64,000 bases of DNA from Yanshouia hominis (GCA_014385025.1 JACRTB010000003.1:124001-188000); one strand, 5' to 3'; shown: positions 49,864 through 58,823, numbered from the stretch's first letter. Numbers and translations: made by a program. The notes: generated from the sequence alone by a model not told the origin.

Positions 49864-51387
49864 ATGCTGGAAAGTCTTTTTGCATCCCTCCCGGTTATTG
49901 CATCCCAGCTCTTTACCCCCGAGGTGCTGTTCGCGCTGTTTCTCGGTGTTGTGGGCGGTATGGTGATCGGAGCTCTGCCCGGACTGAGCGCAACCATGGG
50001 CATCGCGCTGATGATTCCGTTTACCTATGGCATGACTCCGATCGCGGCGATTGCCATGCTGATGGCGATTTATACCTCCGCGATTGCCGGCGGGTCGATT
50101 TCTGCCATTCTGATTCATACGCCGGGTACCCCTTCTTCCGCGGCCACCGCGCTCGACGGATATCCGCTGACCCTGCAGGGGAAGGGCCTGCAGGCCCTCG
50201 GTGTGGCAATGGTTTCCTCGATGATCGGCGGACTGCTCAGCGCCATTGCGCTGCTTTTCCTGTCGCCGCTGCTGGCGTCGGCGGCGCTGAAATTCGGCGC
50301 CCCGGAATATTTCCTGCTTGCCTGCTTCGGTCTGAGCCTGATCGCGAGCCTTGCTTCCGATTCTTTGGCCAAGGGATTGGCTGCGGGCTGTCTCGGGTTG
50401 ATCATCTGCACCATTGGCATCGATAATGACTCGGCCTTTCCGCGTTTTACGTTTGGATCGCTTCACATGATGGGCGGCATCCCGGCCGTTCCGGCCCTGA
50501 TTGGCCTTTTCTCAATTCCTCAGGTGCTCTCGCTCATCGGAAAATCGATCGAACGCGCCAGCTCCAAGGAGAAGATGGAGATCGGTGAGATCAAGGGGCG
50601 GGTTCTGCCTCCCTGGAGCGAGTTCAAGTTGCTGATTCCGACTATTCTGCGCTCTTCGGTGCTTGGCATCGGCGTCGGCATCCTGCCCGGCGCGGGCGGG
50701 GATATCGGCTCTTGGGTCGGCTACAACGAAGCAAAACGTTACTCCAAGCATAAGGAGCTGTTCGGCAAGGGCTCTTTCGAGGGGGTCTGTGCCTCTGAAG
50801 CGGCGAACAATGCCGTTACCGGCGGCGCGATGATTCCCATGCTGACGCTGGGAATCCCCGGCAGCGCCGCTGCGGCGGTGATCATGGGCGGCTTGATGAT
50901 TCAGGGGATGATTCCCGGCGCGGAACTCTTCACTGCAAAGGCAACCATCACCTACACCGTCATCTTTGGCTTTATTCTGGCCAATATTTTCATGGGCGTG
51001 GTAGGGCTGCTGATCGCCCGTTATGTCGTCAATGTGACCAAGGTGCCGCCGGGGGTCCTCTGCCCGATCATCGTGGTCCTTTCGGTTGTCGGTTCCTATG
51101 CGATCTCCCAGACGATGTACAGCGTCTATGTCATGATTGTGTTTGGATTCCTGGGCTATTTCATGCGGCGCGCCAAGTTCCCCGCATCGGCGACGGTGCT
51201 GGGGATGCTGCTCGGCTCGATGGCGGAAACCGGCCTGCGTCAGTCGATTGTCATGGCCAAGGGTCATCTTGTGACATATTATCTAACCAGACCGCTCTGC
51301 GTCGCCCTGATCGCCCTGATTCTTTTGGGCATTTTTCTGCCGGTTTTCCTTGAGAAGAGAAAGCAGAAGAAAGCAGCGCGGGGGTGA
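49864..51387 (+). CDS. tctA: TctA-type large membrane subunit
   Basis: 507-residue polytopic protein with about 12 helices, two inverted halves. The first signature is [25 protein letters not shown] (about 18-42 in outline), the second is [17 protein letters not shown] near 275, and [23 protein letters not shown] follows near 325. It forms the carboxylate translocation pathway energised by an ion gradient. GAAGGGAGG precedes the ATG. The operon ends with a terminator at 51439-51475. Confidence 0.94.
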   Translation: MLESLFASLPVIASQLFTPEVLFALFLGVVGGMVIGALPGLSATMGIALMIPFTYGMTPIAAIAMLMAIYTSAIAGGSISAILIHTPGTPSSAATALDGYPLTLQGKGLQALGVAMVSSMIGGLLSAIALLFLSPLLASAALKFGAPEYFLLACFGLSLIASLASDSLAKGLAAGCLGLIICTIGIDNDSAFPRFTFGSLHMMGGIPAVPALIGLFSIPQVLSLIGKSIERASSKEKMEIGEIKGRVLPPWSEFKLLIPTILRSSVLGIGVGILPGAGGDIGSWVGYNEAKRYSKHKELFGKGSFEGVCASEAANNAVTGGAMIPMLTLGIPGSAAAAVIMGGLMIQGMIPGAELFTAKATITYTVIFGFILANIFMGVVGLLIARYVVNVTKVPPGVLCPIIVVLSVVGSYAISQTMYSVYVMIVFGFLGYFMRRAKFPASATVLGMLLGSMAETGLRQSIVMAKGHLVTYYLTRPLCVALIALILLGIFLPVFLEKRKQKKAARG

Positions 51388-51438
51388 GACACGGTTCCGG
51401 CGGGAACCGTGCAATACCGGAATATTCCTCAAAATGAA

Positions 51439-51475
51439 ACAGCCCCGCGAAAGGAAAGTCCTTCCGCGGGGCTGT
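51439..51475. terminator. Bidirectional terminator between tctA and metK
   Basis: ACAGCCCCGCG (51439-51449) pairs with 51465-51475 and is followed by CTTGTATT. It serves two convergent genes. Confidence 0.85.
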
Positions 51476-51488
51476 CTTGTATTATCGC

Positions 51489-52676
51489 TTAGAGTGAAAG
51501 GCCCGCGGCCGCGCGCAGAGCCTCGGCGCGGTCGGTGCGTTCCCAGCTGACCCCAAGATCCTCGCGGCCCATGTGTCCGTAGGCGGCGAGCTGCCGGTAG
51601 ATCGGCCGGCGCAGGTCGAGCGCGTTGATGATGGCGGTGGGACGCAGGTCGAAGGTTCTGCTGATCGCGCCGGACAGCGCCTCATCAGACACTTCTCCGG
51701 TGCCGAAGGTATCGACGAGAATCGAAACGGGGCGGGCAACCCCAATGGCATAGGCGAGCTGGACCTCGCAGCGGCGGGCCAGCCCGGCCGCAACGACGTT
51801 TTTGGCAACCCAGCGGGCGGCATAGGCGGCCGAACGGTCAACCTTGGTCGGGTCCTTGCCCGAAAAAGCGCCGCCGCCGTGGCGGGAATAGCCGCCGTAG
51901 GTATCGACGATAATCTTGCGTCCGGTAAGGCCGCTGTCCCCCTGCGGGCCGCCGATGACAAAGCGTCCTGTGGGGTTGACAAGGATTCGGGTGGATTCGT
52001 CGAGCATTTCGGCGGGGATGATCGGGCGGATCACCTCGCGGATCACGTCCCTGCGGATCTGATCCAGAGAGACGGCGTCGGAATGCTGCGTGGAGAGAAC
52101 GACGGTATCAACCCGCAGAGGGCGGTTTTCCTCATCGTATTCGACCGTCACCTGTGTTTTTCCGTCGGGGCGCAGATAGGGCAGAGCTCCGTTCTTGCGT
52201 ACCTGAGCCAGCCGCAATGCAAGCCGGTGGGCCAGAGAGATCGGCAGCGGCATAAGCTCGGGGGTTTCGTCGCAGGCGAAGCCGAACATCATTCCCTGAT
52301 CCCCGGCGCCGTTTTCGGCGGAATCAAGCCCCTCCTTTGACTCGAGCGAGGCGTCGACCCCCATGGCGATGTCGCCCGACTGCTCGTCGATTGAGGTGAG
52401 AACGGCGCAGGTGTTTCCGTCAAAGCCGTACTTCGCCCGGTCGTAGCCGATGTCGAGCACTACCTGCCGGACCAGTTTGGGAATATCGACATAGCAGCTG
52501 GTGGAAATTTCCCCCATCACCATTACCATGCCGGTGGTGCAGCAGGTTTCACAGGCGACCCGTCCCATTGGATCGTGGGCGAGAATCTCATCGAGCACCG
52601 CGTCGGAGATCTGGTCGCAGATTTTGTCGGGGTGTCCCTCGGTGACCGATTCCGAGGTGAAAAGATGATGAGCCAT
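51489..52676 (-). CDS. metK: S-adenosylmethionine synthetase
   Basis: 395-residue enzyme that makes S-adenosylmethionine from methionine and ATP. The signature [17 protein letters not shown] (about residues 14-30), [10 protein letters not shown] (about 117), and [18 protein letters not shown] (about 258-275) are all intact. Normal family length. Expression is controlled by a SAM-I riboswitch and terminator in the leader (52718-52849). GAAAGGAAG precedes ATG 52676. Confidence 0.97.
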   Translation of the reverse strand: MAHHLFTSESVTEGHPDKICDQISDAVLDEILAHDPMGRVACETCCTTGMVMVMGEISTSCYVDIPKLVRQVVLDIGYDRAKYGFDGNTCAVLTSIDEQSGDIAMGVDASLESKEGLDSAENGAGDQGMMFGFACDETPELMPLPISLAHRLALRLAQVRKNGALPYLRPDGKTQVTVEYDEENRPLRVDTVVLSTQHSDAVSLDQIRRDVIREVIRPIIPAEMLDESTRILVNPTGRFVIGGPQGDSGLTGRKIIVDTYGGYSRHGGGAFSGKDPTKVDRSAAYAARWVAKNVVAAGLARRCEVQLAYAIGVARPVSILVDTFGTGEVSDEALSGAISRTFDLRPTAIINALDLRRPIYRQLAAYGHMGREDLGVSWERTDRAEALRAAAGLSL

Positions 52677-52717
52677 AATAAGACTTCCTTTCTGTGTTCA
52701 TGGCGGGAGCGGGGCAA

Positions 52718-52748
52718 ACAAAAAGCGCCCGGACGGTGCCGGACGCGA
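52718..52748 (-). terminator. Riboswitch-controlled terminator of metK
   Basis: On the minus strand GCGTCCGG (52746-52739) pairs with CCGGGCGC (52732-52725), followed by TTTTTGTTTG. It is the expression platform of the S-box. Confidence 0.85.
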
Positions 52749-52755
52749 AAAAGCT

Positions 52756-52849
52756 CTTATCTTTCGGTTGACACCGCAGGATTTGGCACCTTGCAGATTG
52801 CAGGTTGTCGGGCATCACAGGGCCTGTTCCCTCCGCCGCTCTTGATAAG
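52756..52849 (-). promoter_or_regulatory. SAM-I (S-box) riboswitch
   Basis: The aptamer runs on the minus strand from CTTATCAAGAG (52849) to GAAAGATAAG (52756), with P1 formed by these ends. Conserved S-box pieces are AGCGGCGGAGGGAACAGGCCC, GATGCCCGACAACC, and GGTGCCAAATCCTGC. SAM binding favours the terminator at 52718-52748 and switches off metK. Confidence 0.95.
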
Positions 52850-52868
52850 TGATTCAGTTGTATAAAAT

Positions 52869-52897
52869 ATTATAGCGCGGCGGGCGCCGGCTGTCAA
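52869..52897 (-). promoter_or_regulatory. Sigma-A promoter of metK
   Basis: Minus strand TTGACA (52897-52892), 17 bases, TATAAT (52874-52869): near-perfect consensus, about 20 bases upstream of the aptamer. Confidence 0.9.
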
Positions 52898-52914
52898 CTG
52901 CTCCGGCAATCTTT

Positions 52915-52998
52915 TCAGCGGAGCATCAGCAGCGCGCTCAATGAGGAAAGTCCCAAAAACGCCGCGAGAAGCAGTGCCACAATGCGTCTGGCCGACAT
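52915..52998 (-). CDS. 27-residue hydrophobic peptide
   Basis: Short reading frame MSARRIVALLLAAFLGLSSL followed by SALLMLR. It is a single amphipathic-to-hydrophobic helix with basic ends. The evidence is a consensus promoter 45-75 bases upstream (53043-53071), GGAAGGAAG before the ATG, and conservation of reading from start to stop. It ends 18 bases before the metK promoter. It may be a small membrane protein or a toxin-like peptide; no antitoxin RNA was identified. Confidence 0.5.
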   Translation of the reverse strand: MSARRIVALLLAAFLGLSSLSALLMLR

Positions 52999-53042
52999 GA
53001 CGATACGCTTCCTTCCTCTGAAACTCCCACCGGGGCGTTTTT

Positions 53043-53071
53043 ATCCTATCAGATTCGGCGGGGAAAGTCAA
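53043..53071 (-). promoter_or_regulatory. Promoter of the 27-residue peptide
   Basis: Minus strand TTGACT (53071-53066), 17 bases, TAGGAT (53048-53043). Confidence 0.6.
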
Positions 53072-53162
53072 TCGTCCAGGGGATACCTTCTATTTGCGGA
53101 TGCAGGCGAAGAAAAAAGAAATGATTCTCAATATTGTTTCCTTTTTATACACAGAATGTTAT

Positions 53163-53191
53163 TTGACTTTCCGGCCGGGAGTGGGTAAACT
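53163..53191 (+). promoter_or_regulatory. Promoter of the thioredoxin gene
   Basis: TTGACT (53163-53168), 17 bases, TAAACT (53186-53191). Confidence 0.6.
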
Positions 53192-53243
53192 ACAATCATA
53201 AGCATAGGATGTTGATGGAAAATTGTGATGGGAGGAAAGTCAA

Positions 53244-53555
53244 ATGTCCGTTGTAACGATTACCAAGGATAATTTCAAGACAGAGGTGCTCGAATCCGAG
53301 CGCCCGGTCCTGCTGGATTTCTGGGCGCCGTGGTGCGGCCCCTGCCGGATGGTTTCGCCGGTCGTGGATGAAATTGCGGCCGAGAACGAAGGCTTCAAGG
53401 TCGGCAAGGTCAATGTCGACGAGGAGGAGGAGCTGGCGAGACAGTTCCGGGTGATGAGCATCCCCACCCTCATCGTTTTTCGTGAGGGGAGAGCGGTCAC
53501 CAGCTCGGTGGGCGCCAAGCCGAAGGCGGCAATCCTCAAGATGCTTGAGGGCTGA
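53244..53555 (+). CDS. trxA: Thioredoxin
   Basis: 103-residue thioredoxin with the redox site WCGPC (about residues 29-33) in FWAPWCGPCRMVSPVV and the cis-Pro loop SIPTLIVF (about 73-80). It reduces disulfides in ribonucleotide reductase, peroxiredoxins and other proteins. GGGAGGAAAGTCAA precedes the ATG. It is monocistronic, with its own promoter and a strong terminator. Confidence 0.96.
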   Translation: MSVVTITKDNFKTEVLESERPVLLDFWAPWCGPCRMVSPVVDEIAAENEGFKVGKVNVDEEEELARQFRVMSIPTLIVFREGRAVTSSVGAKPKAAILKMLEG

Positions 53556-53567
53556 GGAAAAACATAG

Positions 53568-53600
53568 CGAAAGGGCGGAACCATCGGTTCCGCCCTTTCG
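53568..53600. terminator. Bidirectional terminator between trxA and glutaminase
   Basis: CGAAAGGGCGGAACC (53568-53582) pairs perfectly with 53586-53600 between convergent genes. Confidence 0.85.
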
Positions 53601-53604
53601 TGCG

Positions 53605-54522
53605 TCAGAAGAGGCTGAGGTTCAGCGCCTGGGAGAGATATTCCATCGCCCGCAGGCCGCAGAGGCTGTTTCCCTTTGGATCCAGAGCGGGGCAGTAGGT
53701 GCCGATTCCCATCCGGCTGGGAACCGCTCCCATAATGCCGCCGCCGACGCCGCTTTTGGCGGGAATGCCAACCCGCAGCGCAAACTCGCCCGAGTAGTCG
53801 TACAGTCCGCAGGTGGACATAAGCGAACGGATGACCTTGACGTGGAAAGGTTCGATCAGCATCTTTCCGCCGCGGGGGGAAATGCCGTTATTTGCGAGCA
53901 CCGCGCCCAGAAAGCTGATTTCCTCGCAGTTGACCGAAAGGGAGCAGGCCTTAAAATAGACCTCGAGATGTTCCGGAACAGCGCCGTCGATCACCTTGCT
54001 CGCCCGCATCATGTAAGCCAGCGCGCGGTTGCGGTCACCGGTTTCGCTTTCGGAGCGGTAGACCTCTTTGTCGTAATCCAGCTCAGGGTTGTCGAGCAGG
54101 GCGCGGGCGTATTCCAGCACATGCCCAAATCGTTCCCCGGGAGTCGCGCCGGGAATGCAGGTCGTCACCGCAATCGCTCCCGCATTGATCATCGGATTCG
54201 AGGGCCGGTTGCTGCTGTCGGTTTCAAGCCGGATGATCGAATTAAAGGGGTCTCCGGTCGGCTCCACGCCGACCCGCGCGAAGACCCCGTCAAAGCCCGC
54301 AAAGCGCAGGGCGGTTGCAAGCAGCACCACCTTGGAAATGCTCTGCATCGTAAAGCGCTCCTGACTGTCCCCGACGCTGTGAGTCCGGCCCGCAAGGTCG
54401 GTGATGGAGACGGCGAGCCGTTTGGTGTCGGCCTTGGCCAGTTCGGGGATATAGTCGGCCGGTGCGCCTTCCCCGAGGCTGTATGAGGCATAGCGGTATG
54501 CCTCCTTGATCATATTCTGCAT
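53605..54522 (-). CDS. glsA: Glutaminase
   Basis: 305-residue serine-dependent amidase that converts glutamine to glutamate and ammonia. The catalytic Ser-x-x-Lys is SISK (about residue 60 in FTMQSISKVVLL), with the conserved NxxxNPMINAGAIA (about 102-115) and the C-terminal GIPAKSGVGGGIMG (about 248-262). ATG 54522 is chosen from GAAAGGATG upstream; an earlier ATG at 54549 lacks spacing. The 5' leader contains an attenuator-like terminator (54557-54600) and a promoter at 54682-54710. Confidence 0.95.
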   Translation of the reverse strand: MQNMIKEAYRYASYSLGEGAPADYIPELAKADTKRLAVSITDLAGRTHSVGDSQERFTMQSISKVVLLATALRFAGFDGVFARVGVEPTGDPFNSIIRLETDSSNRPSNPMINAGAIAVTTCIPGATPGERFGHVLEYARALLDNPELDYDKEVYRSESETGDRNRALAYMMRASKVIDGAVPEHLEVYFKACSLSVNCEEISFLGAVLANNGISPRGGKMLIEPFHVKVIRSLMSTCGLYDYSGEFALRVGIPAKSGVGGGIMGAVPSRMGIGTYCPALDPKGNSLCGLRAMEYLSQALNLSLF

Positions 54523-54556
54523 TGAAAACATCCTTTCTGTGCGGCACAAGCAGCCG

Positions 54557-54600
54557 CAAAAAAACGCCGAAAAATGAGCGGCTCATTTTTCGGCGTTTTT
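54557..54600 (-). promoter_or_regulatory. Leader terminator (attenuator) of glutaminase
   Basis: On the minus strand AAAACGCCGAAAAATGAGC (54599-54581... arm) pairs with GCTCATTTTTCGGCGTTTT (54579-54561) and ends in seven T residues. It lies between the promoter and the gene, so it must be bypassed for expression. No coding leader peptide is seen. A ~90-base RNA upstream (54605-54675) may be the sensing part. Confidence 0.7.
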
Positions 54601-54681
54601 CGGAAAAGGGACATTCCCTTCGTGAGCCTGCTCTTTCCCCGCTGTGCATCATCAGCTGCGCTGCTGTTGTTTACTATTGCT

Positions 54682-54710
54682 ATAATATCAGAGCAATGAA
54701 ACGAAATCAA
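54682..54710 (-). promoter_or_regulatory. Promoter of the glutaminase gene
   Basis: Minus strand TTGATT (54710-54705), 17 bases, TATTAT (54687-54682), 160 bases upstream of the start codon. Confidence 0.65.
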
Positions 54711-54775
54711 TAGTCTCAAACTCCAAATTATCGGTCTGGATTCTGTAACGCAGAATATAAAACGCAGGAAATGAT

Positions 54776-54811
54776 GCACAATGGGGAGAGCATTTGCCCT
54801 CCCCATTGTGC
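54776..54811. terminator. Hairpin downstream of the cyclophilin gene
   Basis: GCACAATGGGGAG (54776-54788) pairs with 54799-54811. It lies immediately after the minus-strand cyclophilin gene. No T run follows, but the stem is strong. Its left arm with flank (54771-54791) is repeated in inverted form at 54630-54652 inside the glutaminase leader. Confidence 0.6.
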
Positions 54812-54818
54812 GAAACGC

Positions 54819-55289
54819 TTATTCGATGGTGATGCTTTTGATTTTCTGCGGGGCCTTGGGGCGGTCCGCCCGGTCGGTGGGGGTGGAGGCAATGGCGTCC
54901 ACGACATCCATTCCCTCGACCACCTTGCCGAAGGCTGCGTACTGCCCGTCGAGGTGGGGAGCGTCCTGATGCATGATGAAGAACTGCGAGCCGGCCGAAT
55001 TGGGGCTCATCGAGCGGGCCATCGAAAGGACTCCGCGGGTGTGCTTGATCGGGTTGGGAACACCGTTGCCCGAGAACTCGCCCTTAATGTGCCAGCCGGG
55101 ACCGCCCATGCCGGTGCCGTCGGGGCAGCCGCCCTGAATCATAAAGCCTTTGATCACCCGGTGAAAAATCAGTCCGTCATAGAATCCCTGCCCGATCAGC
55201 TTTTCAAAGTTTTCCACCGTGATCGGCGCGTGCTCCGGATAGAGCTCGGCCTTGATCTGTGCGCCGTTTTCCATGGTAATCACGATCAT
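54819..55289 (-). CDS. Peptidyl-prolyl cis-trans isomerase (cyclophilin)
   Basis: 156-residue cytosolic cyclophilin that speeds proline isomerisation during protein folding. The core is complete: FHRVIKGFMIQGGCPDGTGMGGPG (about residues 36-59 in outline) with catalytic Arg, and SAGSQFFIMHQDAPHLDG (about 98-115). There is no signal peptide. AGGGAGGAATC precedes ATG 55289. It is monocistronic or co-transcribed with the upstream YbaK gene (73-base gap). Confidence 0.95.
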   Translation of the reverse strand: MIVITMENGAQIKAELYPEHAPITVENFEKLIGQGFYDGLIFHRVIKGFMIQGGCPDGTGMGGPGWHIKGEFSGNGVPNPIKHTRGVLSMARSMSPNSAGSQFFIMHQDAPHLDGQYAAFGKVVEGMDVVDAIASTPTDRADRPKAPQKIKSITIE

Positions 55290-55361
55290 GATAGATTCCT
55301 CCCTGTTTGTGTTGATTCAAATGCCCCAAAAGGCTTTTGTACGAAAGTGGGACAGCGCCGC

Positions 55362-55838
55362 TCACTCGGCCACGGCGGCGAAGCTGCATCCGGTGGCCTT
55401 TTGCAGGTCGCCGGGCGCCAGCTCGATCTGGCCACCGATCCGCCCTGCGCTGACAATCATTCGTTCCAGCGGGCGGGCTGATTCATCGACGACGGTGGGG
55501 TAATGCTTTTTCATTCCGATGGGCGAGCAGCCGCCCCGGACATACCCCGTCAGAGGGGTGATTTCTTTTACGGCAACCATCTCGACCGATTTTTCCCCAA
55601 CCGCCCGGGCGGCGGCCTTGAGGTTCAATTCGAGTGCGACGGGAACGACAAAAACGTAGATTCCCTTGGAGGCGCCCCGGGTCACCAGCGTCTTAAAGAC
55701 GACGGCCGGATCGATTCCCATTTTGTGTGCGACCGAAACGCCGTCGATATGTCCGTCCCCCGTTTCATAGGTGTGCGCGAGATAGGGGATTTTTTCCTTT
55801 TCCAGCATCCGCTGGGCGTTTGTCTTGACCTGTGCCAT
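55362..55838 (-). CDS. ybaK: YbaK/EbsC-type aminoacyl-tRNA deacylase
   Basis: 158-residue editing protein of the YbaK/ProX superfamily, which hydrolyses mischarged Cys-tRNAPro. The conserved binding surface is VFKTLVTRG (about residues 46-54) with the catalytic Lys, and LTGYVRGGCSPIGMKK (about 95-110). Length fits the stand-alone family. Its start lies 6 bases downstream of the stop of the HD-domain gene, so they are co-transcribed. No paralogue is in the window. Confidence 0.93.
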   Translation of the reverse strand: MAQVKTNAQRMLEKEKIPYLAHTYETGDGHIDGVSVAHKMGIDPAVVFKTLVTRGASKGIYVFVVPVALELNLKAAARAVGEKSVEMVAVKEITPLTGYVRGGCSPIGMKKHYPTVVDESARPLERMIVSAGRIGGQIELAPGDLQKATGCSFAAVAE

Positions 55839-55844
55839 TCTGAC

Positions 55845-56393
55845 TCATCTCCCGGAAAGTGTGTGGTAGCATGAAAGATAGCGCGCCTCGACTCCATCCG
55901 GCCGTTCAAAGGCATAGGAGAGTGCGGCGCGAAGCGGCGGAGCCTGTTCAAAAACGCGGGTTCCGCGCAGGTTCAAAAATTCGTGGTAAAGGAGGCTGTC
56001 GTCGATTGCGCCGACAAAATCCCATTCCTCGGGGGTCGGTTCCCCGACGCCGAGCGCCTGAAAGATGACCTGCTGAAGACGCGCTTCCCCCTCGCTGTAG
56101 AGCGGGAACCGGCGCTTGACCGGACGGATCAGATCGGAAATATAACATTCTGAAGCATCGTGCAGCAGGCAGTAGAGGCGTGCGCGCAGACTCAGCCCGC
56201 GGGCCTCGGCTTCCCGCTCGCAGTTGAGGCAGTGCTGTGCCACCGAGTAGAAGTGGTCGATATGCCCGTTCGCCCGGCAGAGCAGTGAAAGGGAATGGGC
56301 AATATCCCGGATATCGATCTGCTCCGGAACCGCGTCGAACGGATCGACCGAAACGCCGCCCCAGGTTAAAATTTCATTCGGATTGGATGACAT
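55845..56393 (-). CDS. HD-domain hydrolase (YfbR-like)
   Basis: 182-residue metal-dependent phosphohydrolase of the HD superfamily. The His-Asp pair is in CLLHDASECYISD (about residues 76-88), with an upstream His in FYSVAQHCLNC (about 48-58) and DDSLLYHEF later. Related YfbR proteins are 5'-deoxynucleotidases. ATG 56393 lies inside the rmuC 3' end (overlap 20 bases), so expression is coupled to it. Substrate specificity is not certain. Confidence 0.88.
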   Translation of the reverse strand: MSSNPNEILTWGGVSVDPFDAVPEQIDIRDIAHSLSLLCRANGHIDHFYSVAQHCLNCEREAEARGLSLRARLYCLLHDASECYISDLIRPVKRRFPLYSEGEARLQQVIFQALGVGEPTPEEWDFVGAIDDSLLYHEFLNLRGTRVFEQAPPLRAALSYAFERPDGVEARYLSCYHTLSGR

Positions 56394-57702
56394 GCGCCGG
56401 CTCCTCCCGTGTGACTTCAGATGGAAGCAGGTCGCCGGGGGCGACCTCCTGTACCTCGCGCAGCCGCCGCTCGATTGCGCGGGTGCGGGTGCCGATGAGC
56501 TGATCCAGCTCGTTTCCCGCGAGGCGCAGACGCTCCTGCGCCTTCTCGAGCACGACGCGGAATTTCCCGAACTCGCTCTTGACCGCGCCGAGCACCTCCC
56601 AGACCTCGCTCGAACGCCGCTGAATGGCGAGGGTGCGGAATCCCATCTGCAGGCTGTTGAGCAGCGCCGCCATGGTGGTCGGTCCCGCAATGTTGATTTT
56701 ATACTCCCGGGCCAGCGGCTCGACGAGATTCCTCCTCACCACCTCGGCATAAAGCCCCTCGAAGGGCAGAAAGAGGATGGCGAAGTCGGTGGTGTGTGGC
56801 GGATCGATATATTTGTCCCGGATATCCTTGGCGCAGCCTTTGATGCGGATTTCCAGCGTCTTGCCCGCCGCGGCGATCCGCTCGGGATCTCCCGCGTCGT
56901 AGGCATCCATCAGCTCGCCGTAGCAGTCGCCGGGGAACTTTGCGTCGATGGGAAGCCAGACCGTCCCGTTTCCGTCGCCGGGAAGCCGGACCGCGTATTC
57001 GACCACATTGGCGCTGCCCGGGCGGGTGCAGACGTTGGCGGCGTACTGCTCGGGCGAGAGGATCTGTTCGAGGATTGCTCCGAGCTGGATTTCCCCGAGG
57101 ATGCCGCGGGTCTTGACATTCGAAAGCACCTTCTTGAGATCGCCGACCCCCGAAGCGAGGGCCTGCATTTCGCCGAGCCCCTTGTAGACCTGCTCCAACC
57201 GCTGGGAAACCTGGGAGAAGGACTGCTCCAGCCGTGCGTCGAGGGTTTTCTGGAGCTTTTCATCCACGGTGCGGCGCATCTCCTCAAGACGGCGGGCATT
57301 ATCCTCCCGCATCCGCTCAAGCTGCCGGGAGGATTGGGCGGTGAACAGCTCAATCCGGCTCTCCACCCGGGCGAGCTGGACGCTGACCGTCTTTTGCAGC
57401 GCGTCGCTGCGCAGGGTAAACTGTTCGTTCAGGTCGGAAACCGCTTTGCTCTGCATCTCGGAGGAATGCCGCTGGGATTCCACCAGGGCCTGTCCGAGTG
57501 CGGAAACCGAAGCCTGGGTCGAGCGGGAGGCTTCCCCGCGGCTTTCACGCAGCTGGTCGGCCAGCTCGCGCCGCAGCGAATCGAGCTGTTCCCGCTGACG
57601 GCGGGAGAGCGCGCCGAGGCGGAGCAGGGCGATGAGCGAAAGCAGGCAGCCCGCTCCCGCGAAAAGAAGGGCTAACAGAAGAAAAAGTTCAATCCGGGTC
57701 AT
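56374..57702 (-). CDS. rmuC: DNA recombination protein RmuC
   Basis: 442-residue protein with an N-terminal transmembrane helix (about 4-26), a long coiled coil (about 30-160) and a C-terminal RmuC nuclease-like domain (about 180-420). Visible motifs are VKTRGILGEIQLGAILEQIL (about 177-196) and FLPFEGLYAEVVRR (about 300-313). It limits recombination at inverted repeats and is a proposed PD-(D/E)xK nuclease. ATG 57702 follows AAGGGAG. First of a three-gene run rmuC, HD hydrolase, ybaK. Its role in restraining repeat rearrangement is notable given the repeats in this window. Confidence 0.93.
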   Translation of the reverse strand: MTRIELFLLLALLFAGAGCLLSLIALLRLGALSRRQREQLDSLRRELADQLRESRGEASRSTQASVSALGQALVESQRHSSEMQSKAVSDLNEQFTLRSDALQKTVSVQLARVESRIELFTAQSSRQLERMREDNARRLEEMRRTVDEKLQKTLDARLEQSFSQVSQRLEQVYKGLGEMQALASGVGDLKKVLSNVKTRGILGEIQLGAILEQILSPEQYAANVCTRPGSANVVEYAVRLPGDGNGTVWLPIDAKFPGDCYGELMDAYDAGDPERIAAAGKTLEIRIKGCAKDIRDKYIDPPHTTDFAILFLPFEGLYAEVVRRNLVEPLAREYKINIAGPTTMAALLNSLQMGFRTLAIQRRSSEVWEVLGAVKSEFGKFRVVLEKAQERLRLAGNELDQLIGTRTRAIERRLREVQEVAPGDLLPSEVTREEPAHVIQSE

Positions 57703-57968
57703 GATTTCTCCCTTGCGGTTAATTTTGGCGGCAATCCGTCCGGACGCATCCGGTTCCATTTTGCCGCCGTGGGCCGCGCCGTATGCGGAAAATTTTCGCC
57801 TTCTGAGGATTTTGAAAGGGTTTCGCACTGCCCGGCGCCGGACGGCATACACTGTAAATGACCTCGCGGTGAAGTCAATCCGGAGGTCCGGCCGCGTCAG
57901 GCTCGGCGGCGCGCAATTATTATAGCACAAAAAGGAAGAGAATGCATCCGTTCAATGGAGGGAAGAGG

Positions 57969-58823
57969 ATGGCCTTTTCGCTGGCGCTTTCGGGCGGAGG
58001 ATGCCGGGGAGCGGCACACATTGGGGTACTGATGGCGCTGGAGGAAGCGGGGCTTCGGCCCGCCGCGCTTTCGGGCGCGAGCGCGGGGGCGATCGTTGCG
58101 GGCCTCTTTGCTTATGGATACGCGGCAAAGGATCTTGAACAGATCGCGGCGTCCCTGACCCCGCGGCTGGTCGATCCCGATCTGTTTGGAATCCTCCGGG
58201 CGGTGGGGCAGCTCGCGGGAGGGCGGCGCGTCACCCTCTCCGGGCTGCTGCGGGGAGAGCGCCTGCACCGCTGGCTGACCACACTGACCGGCGGAATGCC
58301 GATCAACTCGGTCGTGCTGCCGCTTTCGGTTGCGGCGGTCGATCTGGCGGCCGGGGAAACAGTGGCGTTTTGTGACCGGCCGCTGAAGCGGCGGCTGGCC
58401 AACACCCGCTGTGAAACGGATATCCCGCTTGCCGACGCAATCGCCGCAAGCTGCTGCGTTCCCGCGGTTTTTGCACCGCGCCGCATCGGAGGCGGGCTTC
58501 TTGTCGACGGCGGAGTGACTGACAATCTGCCGGTTGATCTGCTGCTCGCGCGCGATCTGCCGCACTGTCCGGTGGTTGCCATTGATGTTTCGTCCGAGTA
58601 TGCGCCGCCGGAGGGGGAGTGCCTTTTCGATATCGCATCTCATTCCCTGTCAATGATGAGCCGCCGGCTGCGGGACTGTACGGTGCGCGGAGAGCAGCTT
58701 CTCTGCCGCCCCAGACTGCCGCGGGAGGCAGGGCTTTTCTCCTTCGACCAGATCGGCCCCTGCATCGAAGCGGGATACCGCGCCGCGAGGGAACTGACCG
58801 GAGTGATCGGCGCGTTGGGATGA
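57969..58823 (+). CDS. Patatin-like phospholipase
   Basis: 284-residue serine hydrolase with a Ser-Asp dyad. The oxyanion hole is SGGGCRGAAHIGVL (about residues 8-21), the nucleophile is GASAG (about 39-43), and the catalytic Asp is in LVDGGVTDNLPVDLLL (about 178-193). It resembles RssA/NTE-type lipases and probably acts on phospholipids or lysophospholipids in the cytosol. ATG 57969 follows GGAGGGAAGAGG. The final 30 codons (from AGLFSFDQIGPCIEAGYRAA) are copied twice after the stop, without changing the protein. Confidence 0.9.
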   Translation: MAFSLALSGGGCRGAAHIGVLMALEEAGLRPAALSGASAGAIVAGLFAYGYAAKDLEQIAASLTPRLVDPDLFGILRAVGQLAGGRRVTLSGLLRGERLHRWLTTLTGGMPINSVVLPLSVAAVDLAAGETVAFCDRPLKRRLANTRCETDIPLADAIAASCCVPAVFAPRRIGGGLLVDGGVTDNLPVDLLLARDLPHCPVVAIDVSSEYAPPEGECLFDIASHSLSMMSRRLRDCTVRGEQLLCRPRLPREAGLFSFDQIGPCIEAGYRAARELTGVIGALG

